A program made the translations under genes and the position numbers. The notes beneath the pieces were generated by a model, which worked only from the letters and a program-made list of their open reading frames with translations, searched no databases and was not told the origin of the DNA. From a virus, in IMG/VR virus record IMGVR_UViG_3300042965_000182, positions 1 to 64,000 of that record: 64,000 bases of DNA; one strand, 5' to 3'. This document shows positions 7,732 through 16,826 of this stretch, one piece after another. Position 1 is the first letter of the stretch, and every line of letters begins with the position of its first letter.

Positions 7732-8247
7732 TTGGAAGAAAGATTTATAAAAAATTGTTTGAAGTTAAAGGCATTAAACAACTATGAAAGGTTTGTTCTT
7801 CTTTGTATGATTGAGGGTATTTCAGCAAGGGCTGCCAGGAAGTATGTTGGTGGTTCTTATCTAAAGTTCTATAAAACAAGAGAACTTTTAAAAGATTTTA
7901 TTGAATACAGAGTAATTCTATTAAGAAATAGGAAGTTAATAGATGATTTTTTAAGGAATTGTTTAACCAAACATCAATACAGCGTTTTCAGAAAATTAAT
8001 GCTTTTTCCTATCAGGAGAACTAACTATTACGCTAAAATATTTGGTTATAAGGTGAACAATTTTGGTTCTTGCGATGCTTTAGCTCGGTTAATTGAAAGG
8101 TGTGTTAAAAGAATAGTAAAAAGTATCAATAAAAATATAACCGATAATCATTATATATACAGAAGGTTTTTAGAACTTTTTATAAAAATAGCCTTTGATG
8201 GTAGATTTAAAAATAAATGGAGGAAATACTTAAATGATAAATGGTGA
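7732..8247 (+). CDS. putative helix-turn-helix protein
   Basis: Begins at a TTG one base after the previous stop, MEERFIKNCLKLKALNNYER. A possible helix-turn-helix follows (YERFVLLCMIEGISARAAR, then YVGGSYLKFYKTRELL), reminiscent of sigma region 4 or of phage regulators. The rest is basic and helical with many Arg/Lys, suggesting nucleic-acid binding. It lies between the NusG-like gene and the terminase genes, so either a late-gene regulator or a packaging accessory protein would fit. The call is weak. Confidence 0.6.
   Translation: MEERFIKNCLKLKALNNYERFVLLCMIEGISARAARKYVGGSYLKFYKTRELLKDFIEYRVILLRNRKLIDDFLRNCLTKHQYSVFRKLMLFPIRRTNYYAKIFGYKVNNFGSCDALARLIERCVKRIVKSINKNITDNHYIYRRFLELFIKIAFDGRFKNKWRKYLNDKW
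8120..8142 (+). promoter_or_regulatory. degenerate copy of the phage promoter-like element
   Basis: The sequence AAAGTATCAATA followed by TATAACC matches the strong copy at 11321-11343 in 19 of 23 positions; only the middle T run is altered, and the spacing is the same. It lies inside the end of the previous gene, about 90 bases before the small terminase gene, where a late promoter would make sense. It could also be chance in AT-rich DNA. Confidence 0.3.
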
Positions 8248-8812
8248 AAAAATTATAAAGTTAGGGCTTGCACAGGAAGTTTTAGAGTTAAAACAAAGAG
8301 GTTGGTCTGCTTTAAAAATTTCTCAGTATTTAAAGCAAAAAGGATTTGATATTTCAGACCAAACAATTAGAAATTTTTTAAAATGGCGTAAACGAATGGA
8401 AAATGTTAATGAAATGAGTGGTGAAATTATAAGTGAAGTAGCAACTCGGGCAGTAGATGGACAACCTGTTCCCAGTTCATTTAAAGAATTGGTAAAAGCA
8501 TTAGAGCATACAAATATGTTAATAAATACTGTTGATGGAAGCAATGAGTTTACTCAAAAAGAAAAAGTTTTAATTTTAGATAGATTAACAAGGACAAAAA
8601 GTTATATTGCTGTTGCTTTACAAAGATATGTTGACCAATTGGATATTTCAGAGATACTTTATAAACTTTTTACTACTTTACTTGAAGATTTAAAGGTTTT
8701 CTTTGAGAAAAATGATATTTCAGAGGAAATAGCAAGAGGTATAATTGAAGTTATAAAAAATGTTTATAAAAATTTTGAAACAAAAATTTTGCCTTCTATT
8801 CAAAATCAATGA
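8234..8812 (+). CDS. putative terminase small subunit
   Basis: A 192-residue protein directly before the large terminase. The N terminus has a clear DNA-binding helix-turn-helix (VLELKQRGWSALKISQYL, then FDISDQTIRNFLKWR) as in many small terminases, which recognise phage DNA and load the motor. A helical oligomerisation part follows (residues 60-190). Assignment rests on the helix-turn-helix, length and position; sequence identity to a named small terminase is not visible. It overlaps the end of the previous gene. Confidence 0.65.
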   Translation: MINGEKIIKLGLAQEVLELKQRGWSALKISQYLKQKGFDISDQTIRNFLKWRKRMENVNEMSGEIISEVATRAVDGQPVPSSFKELVKALEHTNMLINTVDGSNEFTQKEKVLILDRLTRTKSYIAVALQRYVDQLDISEILYKLFTTLLEDLKVFFEKNDISEEIARGIIEVIKNVYKNFETKILPSIQNQ

Positions 8813-8848
8813 GTTTACAAAAATTCAAAATTTTGAGTAGGGTAAATT

Positions 8849-10645
8849 ATGTTTTTGAATAAGAAGGAAATTAAGTGGGAAGACTATCTTGTCAGTAAAC
8901 TTTTTACCTTTGAAGAGTTTTTAGAGAAAGTTCTTAATGAACAATTGGATTATCCTCAGTATTTAGAAGCAAAAAATGTTTTAGTTGACGGTAAAGATGT
9001 TTGGTCTTGGAAGAGAGACAAAAACCTTTTTGTTTGGCTTTGGGGTAAAAATTCAGGTAAAGGAACAGTTGCTGTTGTTTTAGAACTTTATGCTTTTTAT
9101 TCACTTATAAATATGTTTTCACCGCAAAAGTTTTTCGGTATTTTACCAAACGATGAACTTGCTTTTGTAAATGTTGCTTTATCAGGAGACCAATCAAGAG
9201 TAAACATTTTTGACAGGATAAAAAACAGGTTATTAAAGTCAGAGTATTTTAGACAGAATTATACAATTTTAGAAGCAGGTAAAAGGGTTTCAAATGGTTT
9301 AAAAGGAACAATAGAAATTTCACAAAAAACAATTACTTTTAAGGAGAAGAACATTAGGATATATTCAGAGCATTCAGAATACGAGCATTGGGAAGGCAAA
9401 AATGTAGTGTTTTTTGTATTAGATGAGTATTCAGGAGCAAAAAGTCAAGTTGAATTAGAATGGGCAAAAAATGTATTGAATTCGCTTGTTACATCAAACA
9501 GGGATTTGCCTTATATAGGGATAGTGATGTCATATATGAGATTAGACAAAGAGTTTGATGCTACTGCTCAGCTTGTTTCAAGGATAGAAAGGGGTGAAAT
9601 AGAAAAGGCGTATGCTTCAACGAGATTTACTTGGGAAATGAGACCGAGCAAGTATCAGGGGGAGTTTTTTATTTATACTGACAAAGAAAATGGTCAAAGT
9701 TATTTTGTTCCTGTTGTTTTAAGACAGCAATTTCAAATAGATGAAGATTCAGCAAGGAGGAAGTATCTTTGTATTAGTGGTAAAAAGGCAGAAATGGAAA
9801 TTTTCTTTAATTATCCTGAAAGGGTTTTAGATTGTATAGATGTAAACAGGAAAGGAGCAATTGACTATCAAGAGGAATTTATAAAAGTTCAAGATAGAAC
9901 TCTATTTAGGTTAAAAATTAATTCTGTTAAATTAATACCTGACAGGTTTTATGTTATAGCAATAGATAAAGGTGAAAAGAATTCAGATACAGCTCTTGCT
10001 ATTGGTTGTAAAGAAAGAGTTAATATTAATGGTAATTTTCTTGAGAAAGTAGTGATACTTGATACACTTGTTTGGAGACCCTTAAAGGAATTGAATGTAG
10101 TTGTTGACACTGATAATGTAAACGAGGTTCTTTTTGAGATTTTAAAACATTTGCCTAAAAGTCAGGTTCTTATAAGGATAGACCATTGGCAAAGTTCAGA
10201 TTTAGTTAATAGATGTTTGAAGCAAGGTTATAAGGCAGTTCAAAAGAATGCTTCAAGAGATGGTTATGAAACTTTAAGGGTTTTAGTTGAGAATATGCTA
10301 ATTTCATTTCCTGATACACAAATAACAAGGCAGGGTTATATTCAGATTAAGTATTTGAAAGAAAAAGCAAGTTCAAAGCCAAGAGTTTCGGTTGGTAAAC
10401 AGGATATAGTAGATGTTTGGGCAGAAGTTTGTGAAGAACTTGTTAATTTAAACACTATAAAGATGAGTTTAGGCAAGGTAATTCAAAGACCTTCCCCGTT
10501 TACAAATCCTATCAGTCAAAAGATGAGGTTAGAAGTAGAAAACTTTTTTATAAAACAATTTTCAAAAGTTAATCCTTTCCCTGTTGGAAGGATTATACCA
10601 GGTTCTTTATGGATTGAAAGAATTAAAAGGAGGGTAGGAGAATGA
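8849..10645 (+). CDS. terL: terminase large subunit
   Basis: The packaging motor ATPase and headful/cos nuclease, 598 residues. Walker A is the variant GKNSGKGT at 66-73. Walker B FFVLDE ends in D192-E193. The nuclease domain (RNase H fold) begins about residue 365 with acidic residues D373 in AIDKGEKNSD, D445 in IRIDHW, and D519/D522 in KQDIVDVW. The length and two-domain order agree with T4 gp17-type terminases. There is an in-frame coupling to the next gene (ATGA). It should act at the portal of the prohead. Confidence 0.93.
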   Translation: MFLNKKEIKWEDYLVSKLFTFEEFLEKVLNEQLDYPQYLEAKNVLVDGKDVWSWKRDKNLFVWLWGKNSGKGTVAVVLELYAFYSLINMFSPQKFFGILPNDELAFVNVALSGDQSRVNIFDRIKNRLLKSEYFRQNYTILEAGKRVSNGLKGTIEISQKTITFKEKNIRIYSEHSEYEHWEGKNVVFFVLDEYSGAKSQVELEWAKNVLNSLVTSNRDLPYIGIVMSYMRLDKEFDATAQLVSRIERGEIEKAYASTRFTWEMRPSKYQGEFFIYTDKENGQSYFVPVVLRQQFQIDEDSARRKYLCISGKKAEMEIFFNYPERVLDCIDVNRKGAIDYQEEFIKVQDRTLFRLKINSVKLIPDRFYVIAIDKGEKNSDTALAIGCKERVNINGNFLEKVVILDTLVWRPLKELNVVVDTDNVNEVLFEILKHLPKSQVLIRIDHWQSSDLVNRCLKQGYKAVQKNASRDGYETLRVLVENMLISFPDTQITRQGYIQIKYLKEKASSKPRVSVGKQDIVDVWAEVCEELVNLNTIKMSLGKVIQRPSPFTNPISQKMRLEVENFFIKQFSKVNPFPVGRIIPGSLWIERIKRRVGE

Positions 10646-10935
10646 ACGAAATTTATGGTTTTATAATAGATAACACTTTTTTTATTGGTGAGTTAAAAGA
10701 AAAACAAGAAGATGTATATGTTTTTACTGATGTTTTTCTTCTTGTTGTGGGTGTTTCACAAAGAGGTCTTGGTTTCAATTTTGTTCCTTTCGCTAAGACA
10801 ATGTGGGTTTTAAAAGGTGTTCCAATTTTCTTACCTGAACAGATTATAGTTGATGCTTACAGAAATTCAAGGGTTCAAAAAGCAGGTATTTATCTTGGAA
10901 CACCTTCTGATTTAGAAATCAAAAAGGACAACTGA
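10642..10935 (+). CDS. unknown 97-residue protein
   Basis: It starts in the stop of the terminase gene. The protein is mostly beta, with the pattern GFIIDNTFFIGELKEK and later VLKGVPIFLPEQIIVDAY. No family recognised. Because it is coupled to the terminase it may serve packaging or head completion, but no direct evidence supports that. Confidence 0.7.
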   Translation: MNEIYGFIIDNTFFIGELKEKQEDVYVFTDVFLLVVGVSQRGLGFNFVPFAKTMWVLKGVPIFLPEQIIVDAYRNSRVQKAGIYLGTPSDLEIKKDN

Positions 10936-10936
10936 A

Positions 10937-11320
10937 ATGCTAACGATTAAACAAGGTGATGATTTTATTTTACACTTGGAGTGTTATGATTATGAGACAA
11001 ACTTGCTTTTTGATTTTACACAAACGATTTACAAAGCAAAGTTTACAATTAGAAAATTACCTCATTTAGGTGGTGAATTAGTTTTAACAAGAACTACTGA
11101 TGACCCTGTTATTCCAAGACAACCTTACATAATGATTTTACAAGATACTTCAATAATAGAGGTTTTTATACCTGGTGAAATAACAAGAGAATGGATGGTC
11201 GGTGATAACTTATATTTTGATATTGTTCTTTATGAATACGACGCTCTTGGTAATCTTATTTGGCAAGGGCAGATTTATGTTTCAGATATACTTGTTGATA
11301 AAAGAGTTAGTGATGTATAA
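10937..11320 (+). CDS. tail-associated Ig-like protein (BppU-N-type pattern)
   Basis: The 127-residue sequence has the pattern common in small phage tail and baseplate proteins: an opening IKQGDDFILHL, a YKAKFTIRK strand, an LVLTR strand, then DTSIIEVFIPGEI and a YFDIVLYE strand. This resembles the N-terminal domain of baseplate upper proteins (DUF2479/BppU_N) and the product at 19340. I call it a probable beta-sandwich virion component. It is the last gene before a promoter-like element. Confidence 0.6.
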   Translation: MLTIKQGDDFILHLECYDYETNLLFDFTQTIYKAKFTIRKLPHLGGELVLTRTTDDPVIPRQPYIMILQDTSIIEVFIPGEITREWMVGDNLYFDIVLYEYDALGNLIWQGQIYVSDILVDKRVSDV

Positions 11321-11343
11321 AAAGTATCAATATTTTTATAACC
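11321..11343 (+). promoter_or_regulatory. phage-class promoter-like element, copy 1
   Basis: GTATCAATATTTTTATAA, starting two bases after a stop codon in a true intergenic gap and followed by the palindrome TTTAAATTTAAA and an AAGGAGG site. The same 18-base block, with one base different at most, occurs at 35287 and 38897, each time in the gap after a stop codon and before a virion gene. It has a TATAA box but no consensus -35 element, as expected for a phage late promoter or a phage-modified polymerase. Confidence 0.6.
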
Positions 11344-11375
11344 AGTTGTTTAAATTTAAATAAGGAGGTTGAAAA

Positions 11376-11741
11376 GTGGTTAGTGATTTAAAGTTAGTTC
11401 AAAGAACTTATTTTGATTTAAAAGTTGAAAATGGTAATTTAGTTCCTGTTTCAGGTTTAGAAATGAAAGAGCAATATGTTTTACTTTTAGTTTACTCCAC
11501 TTGGAAACCTCTTATAGGTTATGGTGTTGATATAAGGTCATTTAGAGGTAGCAGGTTAGATTTAGTAAAGCCTGTTATTTTAGACAGGGTAGCAAGGTCA
11601 GTAGCATTTATAAACACTTTTTATCCACTTGAAGCAAGGTTACCAGAGATAAAGAATGTAAAAGTTAATTTTTTGTCAGGTATTTTGAATATTTTGGTTG
11701 AGTTTATGGGTATGAAAGTAGAAATAACTTATGGAGGTTAA
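11376..11741 (+). CDS. putative gp25-like baseplate wedge protein
   Basis: A GTG start after AAGGAGG, 121 residues. The pattern YVLLLVYSTWKPLIGYGVDI, followed by a helix (LVKPVILDRVARSVAFI), PLEARLPEIKNVKVN and an ILNILVEF strand, matches the gp25/GpW-like baseplate wedge family, which sits between baseplate and sheath. The usual acidic residues of T4 gp25 are not obvious. It is far from the main tail cluster, but its own promoter-like element would allow late expression. Confidence 0.55.
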   Translation: MVSDLKLVQRTYFDLKVENGNLVPVSGLEMKEQYVLLLVYSTWKPLIGYGVDIRSFRGSRLDLVKPVILDRVARSVAFINTFYPLEARLPEIKNVKVNFLSGILNILVEFMGMKVEITYGG

Positions 11742-11743
11742 AA

Positions 11744-12370
11744 ATGAAAGCAGAGTATTATGATAAAAATCAATTATGGGTTGTAAAATTAAAGGACAAA
11801 GAAATCAAATTTCCAATTGAACTTGTGACGGTTGAATTAATTGAGTATTGGGCAAAGTTAAAGGACAAGATTGGTAAGGATATTGGTTGGGAATCACTTT
11901 CTCAGGAAGACAAAAAAGAACTTTTAGAATGGTTTGAAAAGGATGTTTTCCCGACAAAAGAATTTGGTGAATTTCTTATTGATGAGTTAACAGATGAAGC
12001 ACTTGAAGTTATCACTCAGCAAGAAGAAAAGGAGGAGGCTTATATACCTTCATTTTCAGATGTTATTAAGCAAGTAAGAAGTTCATATTTAGAAACACTT
12101 GGTGGTTGGTTTTCTCCTTTTTTGAAAAAAGAAGATATAAAACAAGTAGCAGTAGAAGAATATAATTTCAAAAAGACAGCAAGGGAAATAGCGAGTGAGA
12201 TTATCAGTGAATGGAGAAATAAAAATGAATTAAATTCAAGGTTAGAAGCGATAAAGGAAGGTGATGTTTACGCTATTGAAGATTTAAAACAAATCCTTTT
12301 TCAGAAAGCATCAATAAGGTATTTTAATGAAGTTTTAGATTATTTAAAAAATTATCCATTTGAAAAATGA
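11744..12370 (+). CDS. unknown 208-residue protein with FKKTA motif
   Basis: The N-terminal part reads like a phage tail or head accessory protein (YYDKNQLWVVKLKDKEIKF) and the rest is acidic and helical. The segment YNFKKTAREIASEII near residue 140 carries the [LF]-x-K-x-A pattern that recurs in many head-region products (see findings). No family recognised. Confidence 0.7.
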   Translation: MKAEYYDKNQLWVVKLKDKEIKFPIELVTVELIEYWAKLKDKIGKDIGWESLSQEDKKELLEWFEKDVFPTKEFGEFLIDELTDEALEVITQQEEKEEAYIPSFSDVIKQVRSSYLETLGGWFSPFLKKEDIKQVAVEEYNFKKTAREIASEIISEWRNKNELNSRLEAIKEGDVYAIEDLKQILFQKASIRYFNEVLDYLKNYPFEK

Positions 12371-12371
12371 A

Positions 12372-12659
12372 ATGGAAGAGTTAAAAAGTTTTTTACCACT
12401 TATGGAACAATATCTTTTTGAATTACAAAAACATAGAGACAAGATTGAAGAAGTAATTAACAAATATTTTGCTATTTTACCAAACGAACTTTTAGGTGGA
12501 AAATTTGTTGATTTATGTTTACAAGAGCCGTCTCAGTATTACGACATTCTTTTAAATGTTGTTAAACATAGAAAAGAGATAATAGAAAAGTTAAATGAGG
12601 AAAATAAGGAGAAGTTTTTAATAGAAAACGAGTTTTTAATTCCATTTATAATTTTATAA
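12372..12659 (+). CDS. unknown helical protein
   Basis: About 95 residues, beginning MEELKSFLPLMEQYLFEL. An in-frame TTG at 12360 is an alternative start overlapping the previous stop; neither start has a good binding site, so translation is probably by coupling. The protein is acidic and helical with no recognised motif. Most probably an accessory or assembly protein of this operon. Confidence 0.6.
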   Translation: MEELKSFLPLMEQYLFELQKHRDKIEEVINKYFAILPNELLGGKFVDLCLQEPSQYYDILLNVVKHRKEIIEKLNEENKEKFLIENEFLIPFIIL

Positions 12660-12671
12660 GGGAGGTGAATA

Positions 12672-13379
12672 ATGGGTGTAACATATAAAAAAACAAGGAC
12701 AGGTGTTTGTAAGATTTCAAATGGTTCTTGTTATGCTATAATAGGCACTTGCGAGCAAGCCCACACTTGGTATATATGGGATCCTTGTTCAGACCCTTAT
12801 GATTGGAAAGGTTTTGAAGAACTTACAGAAGAAGAAGTTCGTCAGATGAAGCAAGGAAGTATGAAACGAAAAGCAGTAAAGAAATCTCAAATAGGAGCGA
12901 AAGTGTCAATATGGAATGACGAAAAAAAAGAAGTGGAACATGATATTGAAATTGATGTGGATTTAGTGATATACTATGATTGGAAAGATAATATTTGGTT
13001 CTGGTTAGAGGGAAAGTGTCCTTGTTGTGGTGAAAAAGTTGGTTTTGATTTAATAGCAGAAGGAGATGTTTCTAAAAGTTTAGAAGAAGAAATTGAAGAA
13101 ATTGCTCAGGATGAAGAACATTATACTGAGGGTGAAATTGAGGATTTTTTAAAAAAAGTTGAGACAATAGTTAAGTATTATACTGATTATCCAAGTGAAA
13201 CTGAGCCAGCAGGAAAATGTATTCATTTTAATCCAAGCGAATATTACAGCGAAAAAGAATTTGAAGAAATGGGCGTTGATATGTCGGATGTATTAGTAGT
13301 TGAAAGTGGTGTAGCAACTGTTGATATAAACGATGTGATTCGGATACTTATAGATGAAATGAAGGGAGGTAGAAAATGA
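12672..13379 (+). CDS. unknown protein with CPCC zinc-knuckle
   Basis: A 235-residue protein with a GGGAGGTG binding site. The first 45 residues are rich in Cys and Trp (TGVCKISNGSCYAIIG, then HTWYIWDPCSDPYDW). A second cysteine pair, KCPCCGEKVGFD, is near residue 118. The C-terminal half is acidic. Four or more cysteines may bind metal, but the function is not evident. It overlaps the next short gene by 4 bases. Confidence 0.7.
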   Translation: MGVTYKKTRTGVCKISNGSCYAIIGTCEQAHTWYIWDPCSDPYDWKGFEELTEEEVRQMKQGSMKRKAVKKSQIGAKVSIWNDEKKEVEHDIEIDVDLVIYYDWKDNIWFWLEGKCPCCGEKVGFDLIAEGDVSKSLEEEIEEIAQDEEHYTEGEIEDFLKKVETIVKYYTDYPSETEPAGKCIHFNPSEYYSEKEFEEMGVDMSDVLVVESGVATVDINDVIRILIDEMKGGRK

Positions 13380-13567
13380 AAGTTATTACGATTAGAGAAA
13401 CTACGAATGAAATAGAAGGTTTAAAACTTGTAGATAAAGGTGATGGTTATATTTATTTAGAAGTTTACGAATTTAATCCACAAGGAAAAGAAATAGTAAT
13501 AGGTTATTTAAGAATTGCTTATGATGAAATAAATAAACTTATAGAGGGTTTTAAAAATATAAAGTGA
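13376..13567 (+). CDS. unknown 63-residue beta protein
   Basis: Starts in an ATGA overlap after GGGAGG. It is small, acidic and probably beta (GLKLVDKGDGYIYLEVYEF, then EIVIGYLRIAYDEI). No family recognised. Its codon use and spacing are like the surrounding genes. Confidence 0.65.
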   Translation: MKVITIRETTNEIEGLKLVDKGDGYIYLEVYEFNPQGKEIVIGYLRIAYDEINKLIEGFKNIK

Positions 13568-13577
13568 GGAGGTAAAT

Positions 13578-14972
13578 ATGGCAGATTTAAATGAATATAT
13601 AGGAGAAAGAGAGGAGTTAGAAAATTTAGAGGAATTAAACGAATTACTTACCAATTTAGAGAAGGAATTAAATTCAACTGACATTTCATTATTAAAACAA
13701 GCATCTTCTTATGGTATTTGGGAACAAACTCATCCTGCTTCCGAGTATGTTCAGTTTGAAGACGAAGAAGACAAAAAACAAATTATTATTGAAAAAATAA
13801 AAAGTTTAAGTGGTAAAAATGTTTACATTCCTCAGTTTAACGAATGGTTTAATATAGAGGTATCAGGAAACAATGTTGTAATGAAAAAAGGTTCAAATGT
13901 TATAGAGGTTATTCCTTTACAAAAGTTTGCTGAATATTTTAGTGATGTAGAAGAAATAAAAGTAAAGGAGGGAGGAATGTTAACAATAGGTGACAAAGTT
14001 GTTTCAAATGATGGTAAAAAGGGTGTTATAATAAAAGAGGTAGAAGGTGGCAAATATCTTGTTCAACTGGATAATCCTGTTAAAATAGGTGATACAGAGG
14101 TTTCATTTTTAGTTTTTGCTTCAAAAGAGTTAAAGAGGTTATCAACGAAGCCTGGTGATATTGTTAGGAGAAAAGGCGAACCTGCTACTGAATATACTGT
14201 TTTAGAAGTAGATACAGCAACTGGTAAAGCAAAAGTAAAATCAAAAACAACTGGTGAAGAAAGTGTAGTAGATATTGAACATATAGAGCCTGTTACTGCA
14301 AGCAGGTTAGTAAGAGGGCAGGAATTTCCTTACAGAAAACCTGAAATAGAGTTTAAAGAAGAACTGCCAGAAGAAGAGGAAGAAATTAAAGAAGAAGAAA
14401 AGCCAAAAGAAAGACCAAGGGAAGAAGTTGAAAAACCAGAAATTGAAGAAGAACCAACTGAGGTTCTTTTAACAGAAACAATAAAATCAATTTTCCTTGA
14501 CCCTGAAGTAGCTGTTCAAATTGTTGAAAAACTTATAGATATTATTACTATGAAAGGGTTAGAAAGAGAATTCATTCAGTCTCTTGGTTCAAAAGGATTA
14601 GAACTGGATGACCTTCTTTGTCCTTCCTGTTATGAAGAAAATGGTATAAAGATTTATGAAGCGTTTAATGAGGTTTTAGGTTCAAAAAGTATAAGAAGGA
14701 TTATTGGAACTATTGATACTTATGTTAGAAGTCTTATTAAAAGGTATAAAAATAAATCTGACCACTTTGCTATTTTAGGTAGTTTACCAAAGTGTAGTTT
14801 CTGTTATAAGGAAGCAAGGTTTGATGCAAGAACAGTATATGGTCCTTGGGCTTATATGTGTTCTGAACATTTCTTAACATATGGTATGGGTCATCTTGGA
14901 ACTGGTTTTGGACAAATTTTAGTTTTACCAGATGAAGTTAAGGAGTATGGGATTAAAAAGAAGGTGTGGTAA
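13578..14972 (+). CDS. virion-type protein with two SH3-like segments and C-terminal zinc domain
   Basis: This 464-residue protein has an acidic N terminus ending in ISLLKQASSYG (about residues 36-46, a possible processing site). Two SH3/Tudor-like beta segments follow: LTIGDKVVSNDGKKGVII and KPGDIVRRKGEPATEYTVLE. A Glu/Pro/Lys-rich linker follows, then a C-terminal domain with CPSCYE, CSFCYKEARFDARTVYG and MCSEHF, plus a Gly-rich GMGHLGTGFGQIL. The last part resembles a small zinc domain found in several phage structural proteins. Function unknown; likely virion-associated. Confidence 0.7.
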   Translation: MADLNEYIGEREELENLEELNELLTNLEKELNSTDISLLKQASSYGIWEQTHPASEYVQFEDEEDKKQIIIEKIKSLSGKNVYIPQFNEWFNIEVSGNNVVMKKGSNVIEVIPLQKFAEYFSDVEEIKVKEGGMLTIGDKVVSNDGKKGVIIKEVEGGKYLVQLDNPVKIGDTEVSFLVFASKELKRLSTKPGDIVRRKGEPATEYTVLEVDTATGKAKVKSKTTGEESVVDIEHIEPVTASRLVRGQEFPYRKPEIEFKEELPEEEEEIKEEEKPKERPREEVEKPEIEEEPTEVLLTETIKSIFLDPEVAVQIVEKLIDIITMKGLEREFIQSLGSKGLELDDLLCPSCYEENGIKIYEAFNEVLGSKSIRRIIGTIDTYVRSLIKRYKNKSDHFAILGSLPKCSFCYKEARFDARTVYGPWAYMCSEHFLTYGMGHLGTGFGQILVLPDEVKEYGIKKKVW

Positions 14973-15697
14973 TGGAAAGAAAGCAACTTTATTTCAAAGT
15001 AGGTGATAAGGTAATAAGTAGAAGAGATTATAAAACAGAAGGTGAGGTATTGGCTTATATTATTGATGGTAAACTTTCAAAAGATTTTATTTTGGTTAAA
15101 TGGGAAGATGGTATTGAAGAACTTGTTCCACCTGAATGGCTTATTAAACCTGATGAATTACAACAGCAACCGTTTACAAAGACTGCTTTAAAAAAGGAAA
15201 GTGATTATTATTTAGAGAAAGTAGATGAAGAAGATTACTGGATTGATGTAGCATTAAAACTTTTAAAGCAGGGTTTTGCTGAGGAAGAAGTTGAAAAATA
15301 TATTAAATTTGGAACACTTTATTTAGTAAAAGACAAATTTACAAATGAACCGCAAAATCTAATTTTAAAACTTTTTGATGGTAGGAAGATTGTTTTTGCT
15401 TTAAAACAACCTGTAAAAAAACATTTAGATATTGATGAAGTTGAAAAATATTTAAATAAAGATGATGAAGAAATAGACAAAAAAGCATTTTTATCAGAGG
15501 TTTTACCTGGTGAAATAAAAATAAAAGCAGTTTTTGATGCTTACGAAATAGATTTTGGTGATGGTAATCCACTTTTAATTGACAAGTATCAGTTTGATGA
15601 ATTTATAAACGAATACAATTTAGACAAAGAAAAAATCTTAAACGATATAGAAAAACAAGGTTTTTATAAAGGTAAATTTGATATTTTTAGCTTCTAA
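14972..15697 (+). CDS. SH3-like N terminus, unknown protein
   Basis: ATG in a TAATG overlap with the previous stop (a GTG two codons upstream is possible). The N-terminal 55 residues (FKVGDKVISRRDYKTEGEVL, then VKWEDGIEELVPPEWL) have the same SH3/KOW-like pattern as the middle of the protein before, so the pair may share a domain. Next comes PFTKTALKKESDYY, with an F-T-K-T-A site like those in other head-region products. The rest (acidic, alpha/beta) is unknown. Confidence 0.65.
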   Translation: MERKQLYFKVGDKVISRRDYKTEGEVLAYIIDGKLSKDFILVKWEDGIEELVPPEWLIKPDELQQQPFTKTALKKESDYYLEKVDEEDYWIDVALKLLKQGFAEEEVEKYIKFGTLYLVKDKFTNEPQNLILKLFDGRKIVFALKQPVKKHLDIDEVEKYLNKDDEEIDKKAFLSEVLPGEIKIKAVFDAYEIDFGDGNPLLIDKYQFDEFINEYNLDKEKILNDIEKQGFYKGKFDIFSF

Positions 15698-15699
15698 AA

Positions 15700-16347
15700 A
15701 TGAAGTTTCAATTAAAGCAAATAAAAGGTGATTTATTTTTAGTTCCAAAAGTTGTTGATATTGAAAGGTATCCATTTGCTTATAGGAGAGAGGTTCCAAA
15801 AGGTTTACCAGATGTTGAAGAAATTGTTTTTCCATTACCAACAAAGCCTCATAGAAGAACAAAAGAAGTTGAATGGAGAAAATTTTGGAAAACAAGGAGA
15901 AAACAATTAGGTGAAGAACCTGGTTGGTCTCCAAGAGAAGCATTACCCAGTATTGGTAAACCAAAATGGGAATGGGATTGGATGCCTGGTCAAAAAGGTT
16001 ACAGAACAGAAGTAGTAGCAGACATTTATGAAGGTAGAGGTGAAACTTGGTATTTAAGACCAACTACTATGGAAAGCCCTAAATTATTAACAAAGGAAGA
16101 ACTTGAAAAGATGGTTGATACTTCTGTTTTATATGAACTTATAGAAACAATAGAAAATGTTTGGCTTATAGGTAGAGTTCCTGATGGTATCAGGTATAAA
16201 ATGCCAAGAGGGTTCTACTATCCTGCTGGTGAAGATGAAGAATTCAAGTATTTCAAATCAGTTGATACTGGTGTTTTTGTTGCTGTTGAAAAAGACAGAG
16301 TTTTACCTTTAAGGGAAGTAAGGAAAAAGAAATTGTTCTTTATTTAG
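15700..16347 (+). CDS. unknown 215-residue protein
   Basis: Starts two bases after the previous stop. Rich in Trp, Arg and Pro in the middle (VEWRKFWKTRRKQLG, KPKWEWDWMPGQKGY), followed by a TWYLRP segment and a helical part. No known family. The end of this gene and the following ATAGGAGG site mark a boundary to the membrane-protein gene. Confidence 0.7.
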   Translation: MKFQLKQIKGDLFLVPKVVDIERYPFAYRREVPKGLPDVEEIVFPLPTKPHRRTKEVEWRKFWKTRRKQLGEEPGWSPREALPSIGKPKWEWDWMPGQKGYRTEVVADIYEGRGETWYLRPTTMESPKLLTKEELEKMVDTSVLYELIETIENVWLIGRVPDGIRYKMPRGFYYPAGEDEEFKYFKSVDTGVFVAVEKDRVLPLREVRKKKLFFI

Positions 16348-16373
16348 TTTATTATAACATAGGAGGAATAAAA

Positions 16374-16778
16374 GTGGTTAAAAGAATAGTTGATTACTTG
16401 GTAAGGCAAATACAGGAGTTAAACATAAAACTGCTTAAACATACTTTTTCTTATGCTTTTTTAACTATCCTTTTCTGGAAAATTTTTGAAAAGTTTATTT
16501 CTAAATGGGAACTAATTTCATTTTTATGTTTTATTCTTATTGTTTTGTTAAGTCTTTCAGTTGAAGTAATAGAATATGTGTATTTAGGGCAGAAAAATGA
16601 AAGAGAACTTACAATAGGTGTTGTTTATGCTTTTGTTGGTTTTTTCCTTGGTTCAATGGTTATGCTTCAACCTTTTGTAGCACTTTTACTTACAATTTTA
16701 ATGGTTTTACCGCAGATAGGTGCTATTATTGCAGCTGTTATTTTTTTTATTTTCCTGTTTAAGAGTTTGTTTAGATGA
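16374..16778 (+). CDS. small multi-span membrane protein, possible holin
   Basis: GTG start after AGGAGGA. The 134 residues include three to four hydrophobic spans (AFLTILFWKIFE, ISFLCFILIVLLSLSVEV, VVYAFVGFFLGSMVM, and LLLTILMVLPQIGAII with IFFIFLF), with short charged ends. Size and topology fit a holin or other inner-membrane protein, but no endolysin is next to it, so the role is uncertain. Confidence 0.65.
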   Translation: MVKRIVDYLVRQIQELNIKLLKHTFSYAFLTILFWKIFEKFISKWELISFLCFILIVLLSLSVEVIEYVYLGQKNERELTIGVVYAFVGFFLGSMVMLQPFVALLLTILMVLPQIGAIIAAVIFFIFLFKSLFR

Positions 16779-16826
16779 AAGAGGTTAAAATGTTTGATTA
16801 TTAAAATAAAGGGAAGGTAAGAAAAG

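Noticed and set aside
15638-16063. Minus-strand frame of 141 residues and similar minus-strand frames over 15339-15572 and 6824-7228
   Set aside because: AT-rich coding sequence leaves the opposite strand open. These are Leu/Phe/His-rich, lack ribosome sites and lie inside supported genes; no other gene is on the minus strand.
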